A DNA stretch of 64,000 nt from positions 115,888-179,887 of the forward strand of contig MU130357.1 of the NCBI GenBank assembly GCA_015039465.1. The letters run 5' to 3'. The stretch's first letter is position 1, and each line of letters opens with the position of its first letter. The translations under genes and the position numbers were made by a program. This DNA comes from Phlegmacium glaucopus (lineage: Eukaryota > Basidiomycota > Agaricomycetes > Agaricales > Cortinariaceae). Below are positions 32,255 to 42,780 of this stretch, piece by piece. Under the pieces are notes generated by a model. That model worked only from the letters and a program-made list of their open reading frames with translations, made no database searches and was not told where the DNA came from.

Positions 32255-33600
32255 GGCTCTCTCAATATGGAAACCCGGACTGTCAAGCTTCCAAAGGCTT
32301 TGATAAACATGTCACGGATGATGATGCCGATGTTTATTGACGTCAGGGGACGATTTGTAAGTTGTCAGGACCTCGGAGACACCAAAGGCCTTCGCCATTC
32401 AACGGATTTCCTTTTCCAGATTTCAGGCACGTGATCAGCACGCATCATGCGCGCTCAACCAGGCTTCCTTCACGCGTAGGGAGGTCCGCGGTGGCCCAAA
32501 AAAAATCCAAAATATTCAGGAGTATATTCACATGCATTTTAAATATATTTCTATAATATGAATGGCTGGTGCCCATTTTTCATAAAGAAAATCGTAATTT
32601 ACTCGAATTTAGTGAGGGAGAGGAAGAAAGACTGAATCAATTCATTGCCAAAATCTTGAGTTTCTGCAGGAGAGAAAATATATTTGTCAGGTAGAGATAT
32701 ATTATAAGATAAGGAACCCACGGTAATTTTTTGAATGGGAAGTCGCAGATTGGCATGACTTCTGGGGAGGGGAGGAGGAGTGGATGGGGTGTAGGTGAGT
32801 CAGTTCTATATGAAATCCCTCAATTATTTTCGGTGTTAAAGCACGTATACTTAGCTTATTACTTGCATACAAAACGAGAGGTTTGGGCGCATTTATTGAA
32901 TGGTGAACTACAAGTTTTTCATATTTTATTGAGTGAGAGTTGGAAAGGATTGGGCGTAGGTCAGTCAATTCTTTATTAAATCCCTCCATTAATTTTTGCA
33001 TTTGACAAGGTATATCTATCTGTTATACTCCTACAAGACGAGAGAGTTGCGTTCATTTATTGAATGGGGAATTATGAATTTGTCATGCTTTATTGAGGGG
33101 GACTGCGTATAGTTCAGTCAATTCTTTATTAAATCCCCCAATTCCTTTTCGTGTTTAAATAGGTATATCTACTCTACAATTTTCCCACAATACGAGAGGT
33201 CTGTGCTAATTTATTGAATGAGAAATTACGAATTTCTTTCAATTTTCGTGAAGGGGATGGGGAAAGATGAAATGCAGGTCAGTCATTTCTCAGTCAAATC
33301 CATTGATTATTTCTTGGTATGAGGACTCCAGTATCTAGTCTAACCATTGGATATAATACGAGAGGCCTGAAGCTCCCTGGCCACCACGAGCCTCCCTACG
33401 TGGCACGTGCGGGGGAGCCTGCGGTTTGGTCACGTGCCTCCAAATAGGCGAAACGCGAATGGACCCTTTGGTGTCTCCGAGGTCCTGACAGCTTACAAAT
33501 TGTCTCCTGACATCAATAAACATCGGCATCATCATCCGTGACATGTTTATCAAAGCCTTTGGAAGCTTGACAGTCCGGGTTTCCATACTCTCAGTATTAA
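32255..33600. mobile_element. fold-back element: inverted arms around a degenerate tandem array
   Basis: About 235 bp at 32255-32490 are repeated inverted at about 33370-33600 (shared words CAAAGGCTTTGATAAACATG, GACCTCGGAGACACCAAAGG). Each arm could encode METRTVKLPKALINMSRMMM, then MPMFIDVR, of unknown nature. Between the arms lie about five diverged direct copies of a unit of 154-166 bp (see next entry). Ends and any target duplication could not be fixed. Confidence 0.65.
32530..33360. repeat. about five tandem copies of a unit of about 160 bp
   Basis: Each unit has, in order, ACGAGAG, ATTTATTGAATGG, a purine-rich GGGGA-type stretch, GGTCAGTCAATTCTTTATTAAATCC and a T-rich end. The ACGAGAG anchors fall at about 32875, 33039, 33193 and 33359. 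Earlier units are more decayed. AT-rich and non-coding. Confidence 0.75.
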
Positions 33601-34205
33601 GTTCATTGTTAAGGGTGTGGAACATATGCGGATCCGAATATGCTACATATCAAAATTACAACTCCGCTTCTATCCCTTCAAAGTTCAATGCATCATGGAT
33701 TCAACGTTGCAAATATCAAAAGAAATGGAATACATAGTCTATATTCCCCTGAATAAAAAGCCTGCCCAGTGAATACGGCTGAAAGGAGAAGGATATTTTT
33801 TGAACTTATCGACACCATGAGGTTTAACCTCCCTCCGTCAGTGCCTGCCACTCAGTGCAGAATGGGGGGATTTCATATCGGTACAACTGACACCTTCTGA
33901 AGCCAGAAGCTGGCTAGAAATTATGTTCATTGCTAAAGTAATGAATTGAATCACGGTTGGTCGCACACGTATATCCTTAAGCGCCCGGTCTCAGTCTACT
34001 ATTGGTTGTAAAATACTGATCAGATTTTCTTTCTCAATCGTGGAACTCATAATAAGATAACACATATTATGTGGAGAAGAAAATCAAGAGGGGCTGTGTC
34101 AAACACAAATGTCCTGCCATTATGTGCAGTGGTCATTAACGTATAATGAAAACGATCAAAAAGCTTCTGTGGGTAGGATTCAATGGTCAAGTGGATACTG
34201 CTCGG

Positions 34206-36453
34206 TTACATGTCTTCCTTTTTCACTGCCAGCTCCATCATGTCGGAGTCCGGGATTGAGACTTCTTCATCAGGTGAAGAGGTTTTGGGTCCACGATGCC
34301 CAACGGCACCTACGCCTCTAAAGGATACAATACCAATGATAAACGCTAAAATAATCGGAATTGTATATAAGAAAGAATTGAGGGGGAGGTATATTATAAC
34401 ATACCAATTATATAGAATGCGCCACTTGTCCATGTCGCATAACGATAACTGACGATCATATCTGCATCAGGGGATCTTGAGTTGGTGACACTATCGAACA
34501 CAAATGTTGACAATGTGATCCCAAATGTAGTACCAAGCTACCAAAAAAAAAAGAAAGAAAGAAAGAGAATCAGCGATATTTTTAATCTGTAAGTGGTGAA
34601 GACGTACTTGGATCATCGTGTTAAACAAAGCTCCTGCCATACTCTGTTCGTGGGGCAAAGCAAACTTTGCGATGAATAATGTTCCAGCTGAGAATATTAT
34701 GTCGACGGCGATAACAGAGAGCCATATAGCGGGGAATTCAAGGGGCCAGTATGTCATTGACGGCTGACTGAGGTTGAACAGAAGAACTGCCATGCATGTT
34801 GATGATATTGCAACGCCTGAAACCCTCAGGTAAGGATCGAAATGATGGATGGGTATGAAAATATACAGACCTATGAGCCAAACGAGGGGTATATGCGCCG
34901 CCATCAATCCAAAGAAAACATTGCATAAAATGCCTGAGAAGAACATAGGCAGGAGACGAACGGCAGTCTGCATCGCTGTATATTGCTTGTAATCTTGATA
35001 GTAGAGCTATGAGGGTGATTGTCAGTCATGATCCGTTGTACATATATAGATTATACAACTCATACCTGAATCCAATATGTCCATGATTGAAACGCACACC
35101 AAGCTGTGAATGCAATGAGCATGATAGCAGCTAACCGCCCACTAGCACGAGTACAGAGAGAAATCCTCATCAACGGTGGAGGCATGAAAACAGAGTATGT
35201 TGATTTGGGGTCGTCAAACCGTTTTTCGAGGTGGTATTGCCAGCACAAGAAGAGGCCCAGGAAGATGACCCCAACGATGAGGAGTGCGATGATATCTGAG
35301 GAGGATACTATGTTAATAGAACAATTCAAGGAGTTTGATTCACGTGCATGGCGTAGCCCATTTACGAGGCGCGATATCTCCTTGCCCAAGGACGAAGATG
35401 ATGAGAACTAAGCCTGTAGTAACGAAGAAGGCTCCAATCCAGTCAACCCGTTTGTCCGTTTCCATTGAAGGTAAATCTGCATCTATTGAAAACAGACCAC
35501 TAACAAGGATGACGGCAACTAGTGCAGACAATAGGTAGAATGGGGAACGCCATTCTTTTCTAGATCGAACGAGTTAGTGGAGGTCACAGGGGTAGTGGTA
35601 CGAGATATTTCGTACGGTGTAAATTCTGTCAAAACTCCACCTATGTTTGAACCAAAAACTGCACCTAGGGCTGCACCAGATGAGAATGTGGCAAATGCTA
35701 GATTACGAGCACGAGAAGGTGGGAATGCGTGAGCAAGAATTCCTAGCTGGATTGTGCAGCTGGATTTAGATATGAGAGAATGGATATGAGAGAATGAGGA
35801 CGTACGCCAGCTGGAACCATTGCAGCAGCGCCTATTCCTTGCATAGCTCTCAACGACGCGAGAGTTTTGAAATCTGTATATATATATAAATCAACACTTC
35901 AATAGGACGAAAATCGATGGCATTTTCACTCGCCTTTGGGGAATGCAGAAGCTAAGGTGGATACGGCCAGATCAAAAGCCCCAAATATAAACGTCTTTTT
36001 CCTCCCGTACACGTCTGCCACTCTGCCAAAGACGAGCAAGAGACAACCCTGAATAATTGAGATATTATCAGGATAAATTCGACAACAGAATGTAGGTATG
36101 GTTCTGGAGACTTGCCAAACTTAAAGGGTAAGACGATACGATCCACTGGAGTTGTGATGTTTGCAAGCCCAAGTCGCTCTGAATTGTTGGTATGGATATT
36201 ACAGTTGCTGAAGAATTCGCAAGCTATAATTATTGGTTCAAAAATGGCGCGTTCTGCCAGTCGCATGACGTACATTGATGAACATGGCAAAAGTAACGGT
36301 GAAGACCAGGACGATTGACTTGAACGTGCTCCTGGTTGGAACTGCCGTCGGCGTTGATGGGGGTATCGGTGTTGATGTATCATTGATTCCCTTCTCGATA
36401 GAACTGCGGTTCGATTGAACCGTAGTAGGAACCATTTCGTTACAGTTGGACAT
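34206..36453 (-). CDS. MFS drug:H+ antiporter-like transporter (DHA2 type, probable)
   Basis: Start MSNCNEMVPTTVQSN at 36453. An N-terminal Ser/Pro/Thr-rich tail leads into span 1 (SIVLVFTVTFAMFINV). Then exons encode LGLQTSQLQWIVSSYPLSL, and GCLLLVFGRVADVYGRKKTF (the MFS loop 2-3 motif GRxADxxGRKK), LRAMQGIGAAAMVPAG, FSSGAALGAVFG, YLLSALVAVILVSGLFSID, DWIGAFFVTTGLVLIIFVLGQG, IIALLIVGVIFLGLFLCW, MQTAVRLLPMFFSGILCN, LVWLIGLYIFIPIH and ALPHEQSMAGALFNTMIQ (a late loop typical of fungal DHA2 transporters). It ends with a charged tail and a stop at 34206. About a dozen membrane spans can be counted across the exons. Likely a plasma-membrane exporter of small toxic compounds; the substrate cannot be read from sequence. 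Confidence 0.8.
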
Positions 36454-38243
36454 GTAAACTTGAAGGCTCTGTGATGGAGTTGTGAGCAGAATACAAATTG
36501 AGGATGATCATTATGTGCAGGAATATGTCCCTTAAGTATGACATAGTGTTGTGCAAGGCGCTCGGGCCCACAGTGAAACTGCCGTCTGCCCGGAGCTACT
36601 AGTAGCAATGCGGAACAATCTCGGCATTGTAGAAAAGTTCAATAACGCTGGTTGTGTTGTAATCTAATCTTAGAGCTTCTAGGCTCGTGACCATCCTGAC
36701 TTTACATCCCGTGCGCGCGGTTGGCTGAGCGTCGGCTCGACGATTTCTGACCTCCCTTGAACTAATTTTTAGCTTTCCTCAATTCTACGTTGCTTGCATC
36801 ACATTTTCCCTCATATTTTGTGCGCATTGAATAAAAGCATTTATATTAGAAGCCCTTTGATTTTTTATGATGAAAAACGGTGTTTTATTTCCCTTGAAAT
36901 TGAGTTTTTATTCATAAAAGGTACTTTCCTTGTTCAAATGCCAATCTTATTTTGCGGAGTTTAGGGGAGGTCAAAACTTGTCGAACTTTTTATAGAAATT
37001 AGCGTGGGAGCCGCGCGGTACGGGGATTCAAGCTCAGATTTACCGGTATGTCTCCTTCATATACAGACGGTCACCGGTCTACTTAGAGTCCATGTTTTCC
37101 TCGACTGGGGTGGCTTTTCGAACTCAACGTGTGCCGTACATCTGTAAGTAGGTTTCAACCAGACTAAAACATAGGTACGAAATAAATAATGTACGAAATA
37201 AATACAAAAAAAGTTTTGCTTCCAAAAAATCTTGCTTCCTTGCGTCCACATTTCACTTGCCGCTAAATCATTAAATCCTTACAGTCGTACGTTCAGTTCG
37301 GTCGGCCGACGGTTTAGAAGCCGAACCATCGAGCAACAACGTGCGTCGTTACTTTCTCGTGACTTGCTCGAAGAAAGAATTGGCTCGGACAAACGTTGGA
37401 AGAAGGTCAGTTGAGCTCTCGAAGAGAAATTCAAAATGTGGCTGGAGGAAATTGTTAATACATATCTTCCATATCTCTCTGAAAAATCTCAGATATTTTT
37501 GGGGAGAGTTACGTGAGCTTGCTTTACAAGATTTGATCTTCTCCTTCCCCAGGCCAGGTTTTGCACATCAGTGTGGGGCCGAGCTTCGGCCTTTTTTTGG
37601 AACCTTCTCAAGCAGGCAAGATCCTCCCACCTCTTCTGATTTATATCTCTTTCGAAGAGGCCCGTCGGCGTTATTCTCTTTTGAGGTGTAGATGTGGATG
37701 TGTAGGACATCTTCTATAGGAGTCCGAGGAACCAAGGGCGAACCTCACTTGTTGAATGACTCGACCAAATGTGATATTTTCGCAAAATAAACTATACATT
37801 CGCGTGCAATTAGAGCATTTAAACATATCTCCAAATAAGATCAAAACTAAGAAACCTTCCGCTTTAAGTTTTAGAAAGTGTCACACTTATCACGTGATAT
37901 GGATGAGGTCTGTTGAGCAACTACGACAGTCTGCTGAGCAGAATGCGCTGGAGTCGGCAAAAAAAGGCAGGCCTTCTGGTCACGGTGTGGTAGGCCCTTC
38001 GATATGTGCTCTGGGTTCTTCGAAAATAGATCTACTAATTGGCGGGCGAGTAACGGTATGATGAGATGGTATTCTTCCCGTTTGACCCCACAAAAGGCTG
38101 TTAGAACGGAATTTAATAACAGAGACGGAATCTATTTCGCGGGTGAGAGGAAGGAGACAATCCAACGGGACTCCGTTCTGGTAACTGGGACTTCCACGAT
38201 CGAGATGTCTCCCTTGCGTGTCGTTGGTCTTCCCACCACCACC
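36454..38243. other. intergenic, no gene seen
   Basis: Only short unsupported frames. 36660-37060 is AT-rich. 37070-37190 and 37260-37720 contain scattered frames with no recognised motif. The last part would be the promoter of the NAPRTase pseudogene. Confidence 0.4.
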
Positions 38244-39950
38244 ATGTCACCTTCTGTGTCCAACCTTGCCACTCCATAGTCCATACTTGACCTTGATCTA
38301 TACAAGGTTAGCTCAAGTTTCTCCGCTAAATCTTTGAATTCACCCGGCAGCCCGAATAGCTATCTATGCAACAGGCCGTTTTGCACCATTTTCCAGATAT
38401 TCAGGCAATATATCGCTTCACAAACCGTTCTATCACGACTCTATTCTCACGCCAATGCGTCGAGCGTTTTCGGATGGCTGTATCCAGTCTGCCTCCATTC
38501 CCTATGCTTTTGTGCTGCTAATTGACTGCTTGAAAAAAAAAAGAAAAAAGACTTCAGCAGTGTATTTCTGACAGAAAGCGAATTGAAGTGGCTGAGGCAG
38601 ACCTGCCCTCATTTAACGCCTACATATCTCGCATACCTTTCCTCATATCGGTACAAACCGGAGCAGACAAAGATCAACTACATACCCGTGACCTGGGAGG
38701 TACCTCTGATGGCTTGCCTCAGTGAATTATACTTTCAAGTCGTCGTCGTGGATTGGAGTTATGGTCATCAGGATAGTAGGTGATTTCCTATCGAGTAGCG
38801 CATTAGCATCGATACATGAAAAACATCGGAACAGACATTGCCTATGAGAAGGCTAAGACCTTGCTCGAAGCAAATTGTCACTTCACCGAACTCGGAACAC
38901 GACCTAGAAGATCGTATAAAGCACATGACATCATTGTGAAAGCCATGATTAGGGCCTCAAAAGAAGTTCAAAGCACCGGCGGGTTTTCTGGTACAAGTAA
39001 CGTAAGCTTCTAATCCCTTAACGTCTTCCACTACGTGATGTTCATTGCTATCTCAGGTTCATCTGGCTCACAAATATAATCTTAGGCCCATCGGCACAAT
39101 CGCGCAGTAGGGTTTTCTAGCGTTCTCTCTGGTAACTGTTAATTATTTCGTTTGTCACAGCGAATGGTTTATGGGTGTATGTCATTATGCTCCTCCGTCT
39201 CTAAGCACTTAATAAAGACTAGACTAGGTTGCGGCTCTGAACGACTATAAAGATGCCAATTCCACAGCCTTGAGTCTATGGGAAGAGATCTATGGGGATA
39301 AAAATGGCCCTCTTATCGCGGTAACAGATACATTTACGACGAAATGTTTTCTGAGGGTAATTATTAACAAAGTTCCTGTTCCCGACTTTTTTGAATTTAC
39401 TGGTATATGTAGGAGTTTATGGCCGAACCGGAACGGGCTCATCGATGGGCTGGGGTTCGTCATGACTCTGGAGATCCTTTCGCCTTTGCACCAAACGTCA
39501 AGGCCATGTATAACTCAATTGGCATTGGTCATGAATCCAAGACTCTTATGTATTCGGATGCCTTAACAATTGACAAGTGTCTGGCAATTAAGAAACAATG
39601 TGATGAGCTTGGGTTTTACAAAGGTGGGGCTTTTTTTCTCTCTAAAGGTATCCTGGTCCCAAGAGTTTAACTGGAACTCTTATAGTCTCTTTTGGAATCG
39701 GAACTTCCCTCACCAATGATTTTCGCTCACTTTCAGATGGCGGGAAAAGTAAGCCTCTGGATATTGTCATCAAATTATCTTCCGTCGACAGTAAACCATG
39801 TGTCAAGTTAAGCGACAATCCGACCAAGGTGGGTATAGTATGATATATTCATGGTCAGCTGGCATATTTCTCACAAAACTCAACTATTTTTGTTAGACTA
39901 CTGGAGATAAGGGGACAGTTGATCTCGTCAAGCGAATAATCAACCTGTAA
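38244..39950 (+). pseudogene. nicotinate phosphoribosyltransferase (NPT1-type), broken
   Basis: NAPRTase converts nicotinate and PRPP to nicotinate mononucleotide in NAD salvage. The exons splice to family blocks: SILDLDLYK | LSMQQAVLHHFPDIQAIYRF, FSRQCVERFRMAVSS, LTESELKWLRQTCPHL, WEVPLMACLSELYF, YEKAKTLLEANCHFTELGT, GGFSGTSN | VHLAHKYNLRPIGTIAHEW, DTFTTKCFLR | EFMAEPERAHRWAGVRHDSG, TLMYSDALTIDKCLAIKKQ, SFGIGTSLTNDF and LSSVDSKPCVKLSDNPTK. Introns are 45-70 bp. Lesions: an in-frame TAG at 38277-38279 between the only suitable start (38244) and SILD; loss of some 25-30 conserved residues between YIPVT and WEVPL (junction near 38693); and LGTRPRRS where the family has TRRRRS. The last stop is at 39948-39950. 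A functional copy presumably exists elsewhere. Confidence 0.85.
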
Positions 39951-40215
39951 AGTGGTCATGTAGTATGTATGGTACCCAAGTGATTTTTTAAATGAATAAC
40001 AAATCATAACTGGGTCATTGGTGCAATAGTAATCTAGGTATCATGCATAATTATTCAATGGTTCAAGATTCAACAGTCGATCAAGCGCCCAGGAACCTGG
40101 GCGTCTCGGCTCGACAGCTCCGATCTAAGTCGGAGCTTTACATGATCACATCATCATGTGAGTCTGCGATACCATGTGGCCAAGATAAAAAATACACCTG
40201 TTATGGTAGGTGGCT

Positions 40216-40360
40216 TGTTGGAATATATACCGTGACGAGGCAGCGCGACGGCGAACGAGCAACGAGCTACGAATTCGAAGTAGAGTCTTATTGTTGTTTA
40301 CTGCGGAGTATTAAATAAAATTACGTAATCTAAGGTAGTGGCGGGAGTCATATTTCAACA
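40216..40360 (-). repeat. 3' LTR of the gag-only element (145 bp)
   Basis: On the element strand it runs TGTTGAAATATGACTCC to ATATTCCAACA. Same length and, by eye, same sequence as 41705-41849. Confidence 0.9.
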
Positions 40361-40494
40361 CACCCCCTGAATCCCGACACCCCCATGTTGTAACCAAAGA
40401 AAAATAAAAGTAATGAATGTGGTAGATGTAAATTAATATATAAAAGGAATGTGAGAGGTAGGGAATGAGAAAGGATTGCGAAAAAAATAATAAA

Positions 40495-41508
40495 TTAGAA
40501 ACTAAAAGAATCATGCTCACATTTCTTGGAGCGGCGTCTAGGACGGCGATTCTTCTTGATCTTTGGTTCCACCAAAGTAGGGTTTGGTTCTGGGTGAGAT
40601 AAGGATGGAGGGATAGAGTTTGATTCATCAGAGTTAGTGGAAGTGGTTGTGAATGCGAAAAGAGTTTGCATAGGGTCATCATCTGAGTCGATGACAGCAA
40701 CAATGGCAGAGTCAGAACGGTTGAGTGTTTTGCGTTTGACGTCTTCTGGCATGTTCGCGACACAGAATCGAGCTTGATGATTTGGTCGTCCACACCTATA
40801 GCACACCCCCTCGCGATTCTTCGAATTCCCCCAATCAAAACCTTCACCCTCATCACAATTGCAATTCCTCCCTTTCCGCTTCGATTCACCCCCTTTTCCT
40901 CTGGCATATAATGCTGAATCACCATTCTCTTTCTTCACCACTATTTCTGCCGCCGATTCGTTTGCCTCATATTGCTGGAGGGCTGAGGTGATTTCGTCGA
41001 TGGTCGGGGATTTTGGCTGAAGCATAAGAGTAGTACGAACTGGAGCCCAGGATGAATCTAGACCAATGAGGATCTTGTCGCTAACCTCAAGATCATCAGG
41101 TTTGTGACCAATGGCATCGAGTTTTCGTACGATCGACAATACATTGTTGGTGAATTCGGATATGGGAAGGGAAGGGTCGTGAGAGATGGAATAAAATTGT
41201 TGACGGAGACGGATTCGATTCGTGGCACTATCCTTCTGGTATTCAGAGACGAGTTTAGCCCAGGCTTCCTTTCCAGAGTTGGTGGTGACGATCGGGGAGC
41301 GGTGGTTGGGATCGACTAGGAACCAGATTGTGGCATATACCTTCTGATCTTGGACCTCCCATTCCAAAGCTTTCTCACCCTGAGGTTTGGTACTAGCCAG
41401 GTGCCCCCCACAACCGATCAGCATGAGGTAAGTCTCAACCTCCTTTTTCCATTCAAACCAGTTGTTGCCAGTGAGTTTGGGAAGGGAGAACATAACAGCG
41501 CGATCCAT
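40495..41508 (-). CDS. copia gag protein of the gag-only element
   Basis: 337 residues from MDRAVMFSLPKLTG, chosen because LPKLTGNNWFEWKKE is the usual N-terminus of copia Gag (UBN2/gag_2 type); an upstream in-frame Met at 41628 would add 40 residues reaching toward the LTR. Then W..VDPNHRS, AWAKLVSEYQKDS and RLRQQFYSISHDP, all typical. A single CCHC zinc knuckle CYRCGRPNHQARFC lies at about 40762-40803. The C-terminus is Ser/Pro-rich and ends in a basic stretch KIKKNRRPRRRSKKC. No stop or frame break occurs. It would package its own RNA using enzymes supplied by another copia element. Confidence 0.9.
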   Translation of the reverse strand: MDRAVMFSLPKLTGNNWFEWKKEVETYLMLIGCGGHLASTKPQGEKALEWEVQDQKVYATIWFLVDPNHRSPIVTTNSGKEAWAKLVSEYQKDSATNRIRLRQQFYSISHDPSLPISEFTNNVLSIVRKLDAIGHKPDDLEVSDKILIGLDSSWAPVRTTLMLQPKSPTIDEITSALQQYEANESAAEIVVKKENGDSALYARGKGGESKRKGRNCNCDEGEGFDWGNSKNREGVCYRCGRPNHQARFCVANMPEDVKRKTLNRSDSAIVAVIDSDDDPMQTLFAFTTTSTNSDESNSIPPSLSHPEPNPTLVEPKIKKNRRPRRRSKKCEHDSFSF

Positions 41509-41689
41509 GTTGCCAAGGTAGGGTACTAGACAAGTATATAAGGATGTGGAGATAGTTCTCAACACAATTTGTTGACAGAAAATGCGAAAAACGGCACGAA
41601 AAAGACACAGAGAAGGCCGGAAAAACACAAAAATGCACGTAAAAGGCTCGAAAAATGCGGATACGTGGACTTGAAGAGATCAGTCGCAA

Positions 41690-41704
41690 GCGGGGCCCAT
41701 AACC
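41690..41704 (-). promoter_or_regulatory. primer binding site of the gag-only element
   Basis: GGTTATGGGCCCCGC on the minus strand directly follows the 5' LTR. It is the same initiator tRNA-Met anticodon-arm complement as in the copia element at 12425, so both could use the same priming machinery. Confidence 0.75.
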
Positions 41705-41849
41705 TGTTGGAATATATACCGTGACGAGGCAGCGCGACGGCGAACGAGCAACGAGCTACGAATTCGAAGTAGAGTCTTATTGTTGTTTACTGCGGAGTAT
41801 TAAATAAAATTACGTAATCTAAGGTAGTGGCGGGAGTCATATTTCAACA
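41705..41849 (-). repeat. 5' LTR of the gag-only element (145 bp)
   Basis: Appears identical to the 3' LTR at 40216-40360, which implies recent insertion. Confidence 0.9.
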
Positions 41850-41859
41850 TGGCTTACCC

Positions 41860-42640
41860 ATCGTTGGAGGATATATGACTTGGGCGAAGAGAGCGCGGAC
41901 TCTGAAGATGAACCGTAGTTCAACACTCCCCCAATGGGGAAGTTGTGAAACGCGACGGCAGCCGGAGTTCTAACCACCTAACCGCGCTACCGCCAAGAGG
42001 AGATATACCTGCCCACTAACCCTACCGCTAACCTGAACGCAAAAACACTAACGCGAACCCGTAACACTAAACAGGATCCTAACCAATTACTAGCCCAACC
42101 TAAACCCCAGCGGCACCTGACTGGCAGACTCGCCGGAGTGTCAAAATAAGTCGACGGCAAGCCACGGCATCCAATTTGATGGGAGATCAGCGACACATCG
42201 TCATGTTCCTGAGTGTGTTGAGTGTCGTTATTCCGATGTAGTAATACACTACCATCGTTGTATAGATTCAATAATCCCCGGAATTTCGGAACCGGAATAT
42301 CGAACTCGAATTCCCAGATATCCCAGACCTCCTATGCCGGGTAGTTGGCAGACCATTTGCGTGTTGTTACTGGTCTGTCAAGCAACTGTCAAGGTAAAAC
42401 ACAGTTACAAATAAAAAACGGACTTAAGTTGGCGAGCTGCACAGCCACGTTTGCACGTTGTGAATTTTTGCTCTCAGTAGAAACAGCAATTCCTTGCAAT
42501 TCATTGTTAGATATAAGCAATTTAATTGCGTGTATATAATTGCTCGTGAACGGCTGAAGGTACAATCCAATCTACATAGACGTACTAACGGAACTGGGAG
42601 CGGCAGTAGCGAAGCTGAGGAAACCTAAGTACAGAAATAT
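41860..42640. other. intergenic with a tRNA-like segment, no gene seen
   Basis: At about 41935-42000 the minus strand reads GGCGGTAGCGCGGTTAGG, then TGGTTAGAACTC, similar to a tRNA 5' half with an A box, but no matching B box and acceptor stem could be folded. 42000-42110 is CTAAC/CCTAA-rich but irregular. Confidence 0.35.
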
Positions 42641-42780
42641 TTTTATTCTAAATCATGTTCCTTAAGAATCCGGCTTCGTTAAACCGGGGTAGAGCGGAGG
42701 AATGACTACGGAAAAACCAGAATTGGTACAAGCCTAAGGCGCTTCGTAGTCATGACGGAGAAATACCCGTGAAACGTTAG

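Larger units (their letters stand above)
40216..41849 (-). mobile_element. compact gag-only copia element (1,634 bp), complete
   Basis: LTRs of 145 bp at 40216-40360 and 41705-41849 appear identical base for base. Target duplication TGGCT at 40211-40215 and 41850-41854. The primer site GGTTATGGGCCCC (minus strand) is next to the 5' LTR, and a polypurine tract AGGGGGTG is next to the 3' LTR. The only gene is an intact gag. No protease, integrase, reverse transcriptase or RNase H is present, so it must be mobilised in trans. The features match the terminal-repeat-with-GAG class described in plants. Confidence 0.9.

Noticed and set aside
34540..34575. A-rich GAAA simple repeat
   Set aside because: Short microsatellite inside an MFS intron; ordinary.
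42000..42110. telomere-like CTAACC/CCTAAAC words
   Set aside because: Spacing is irregular with no tandem array of a single 6-7 bp unit; chance composition is enough.
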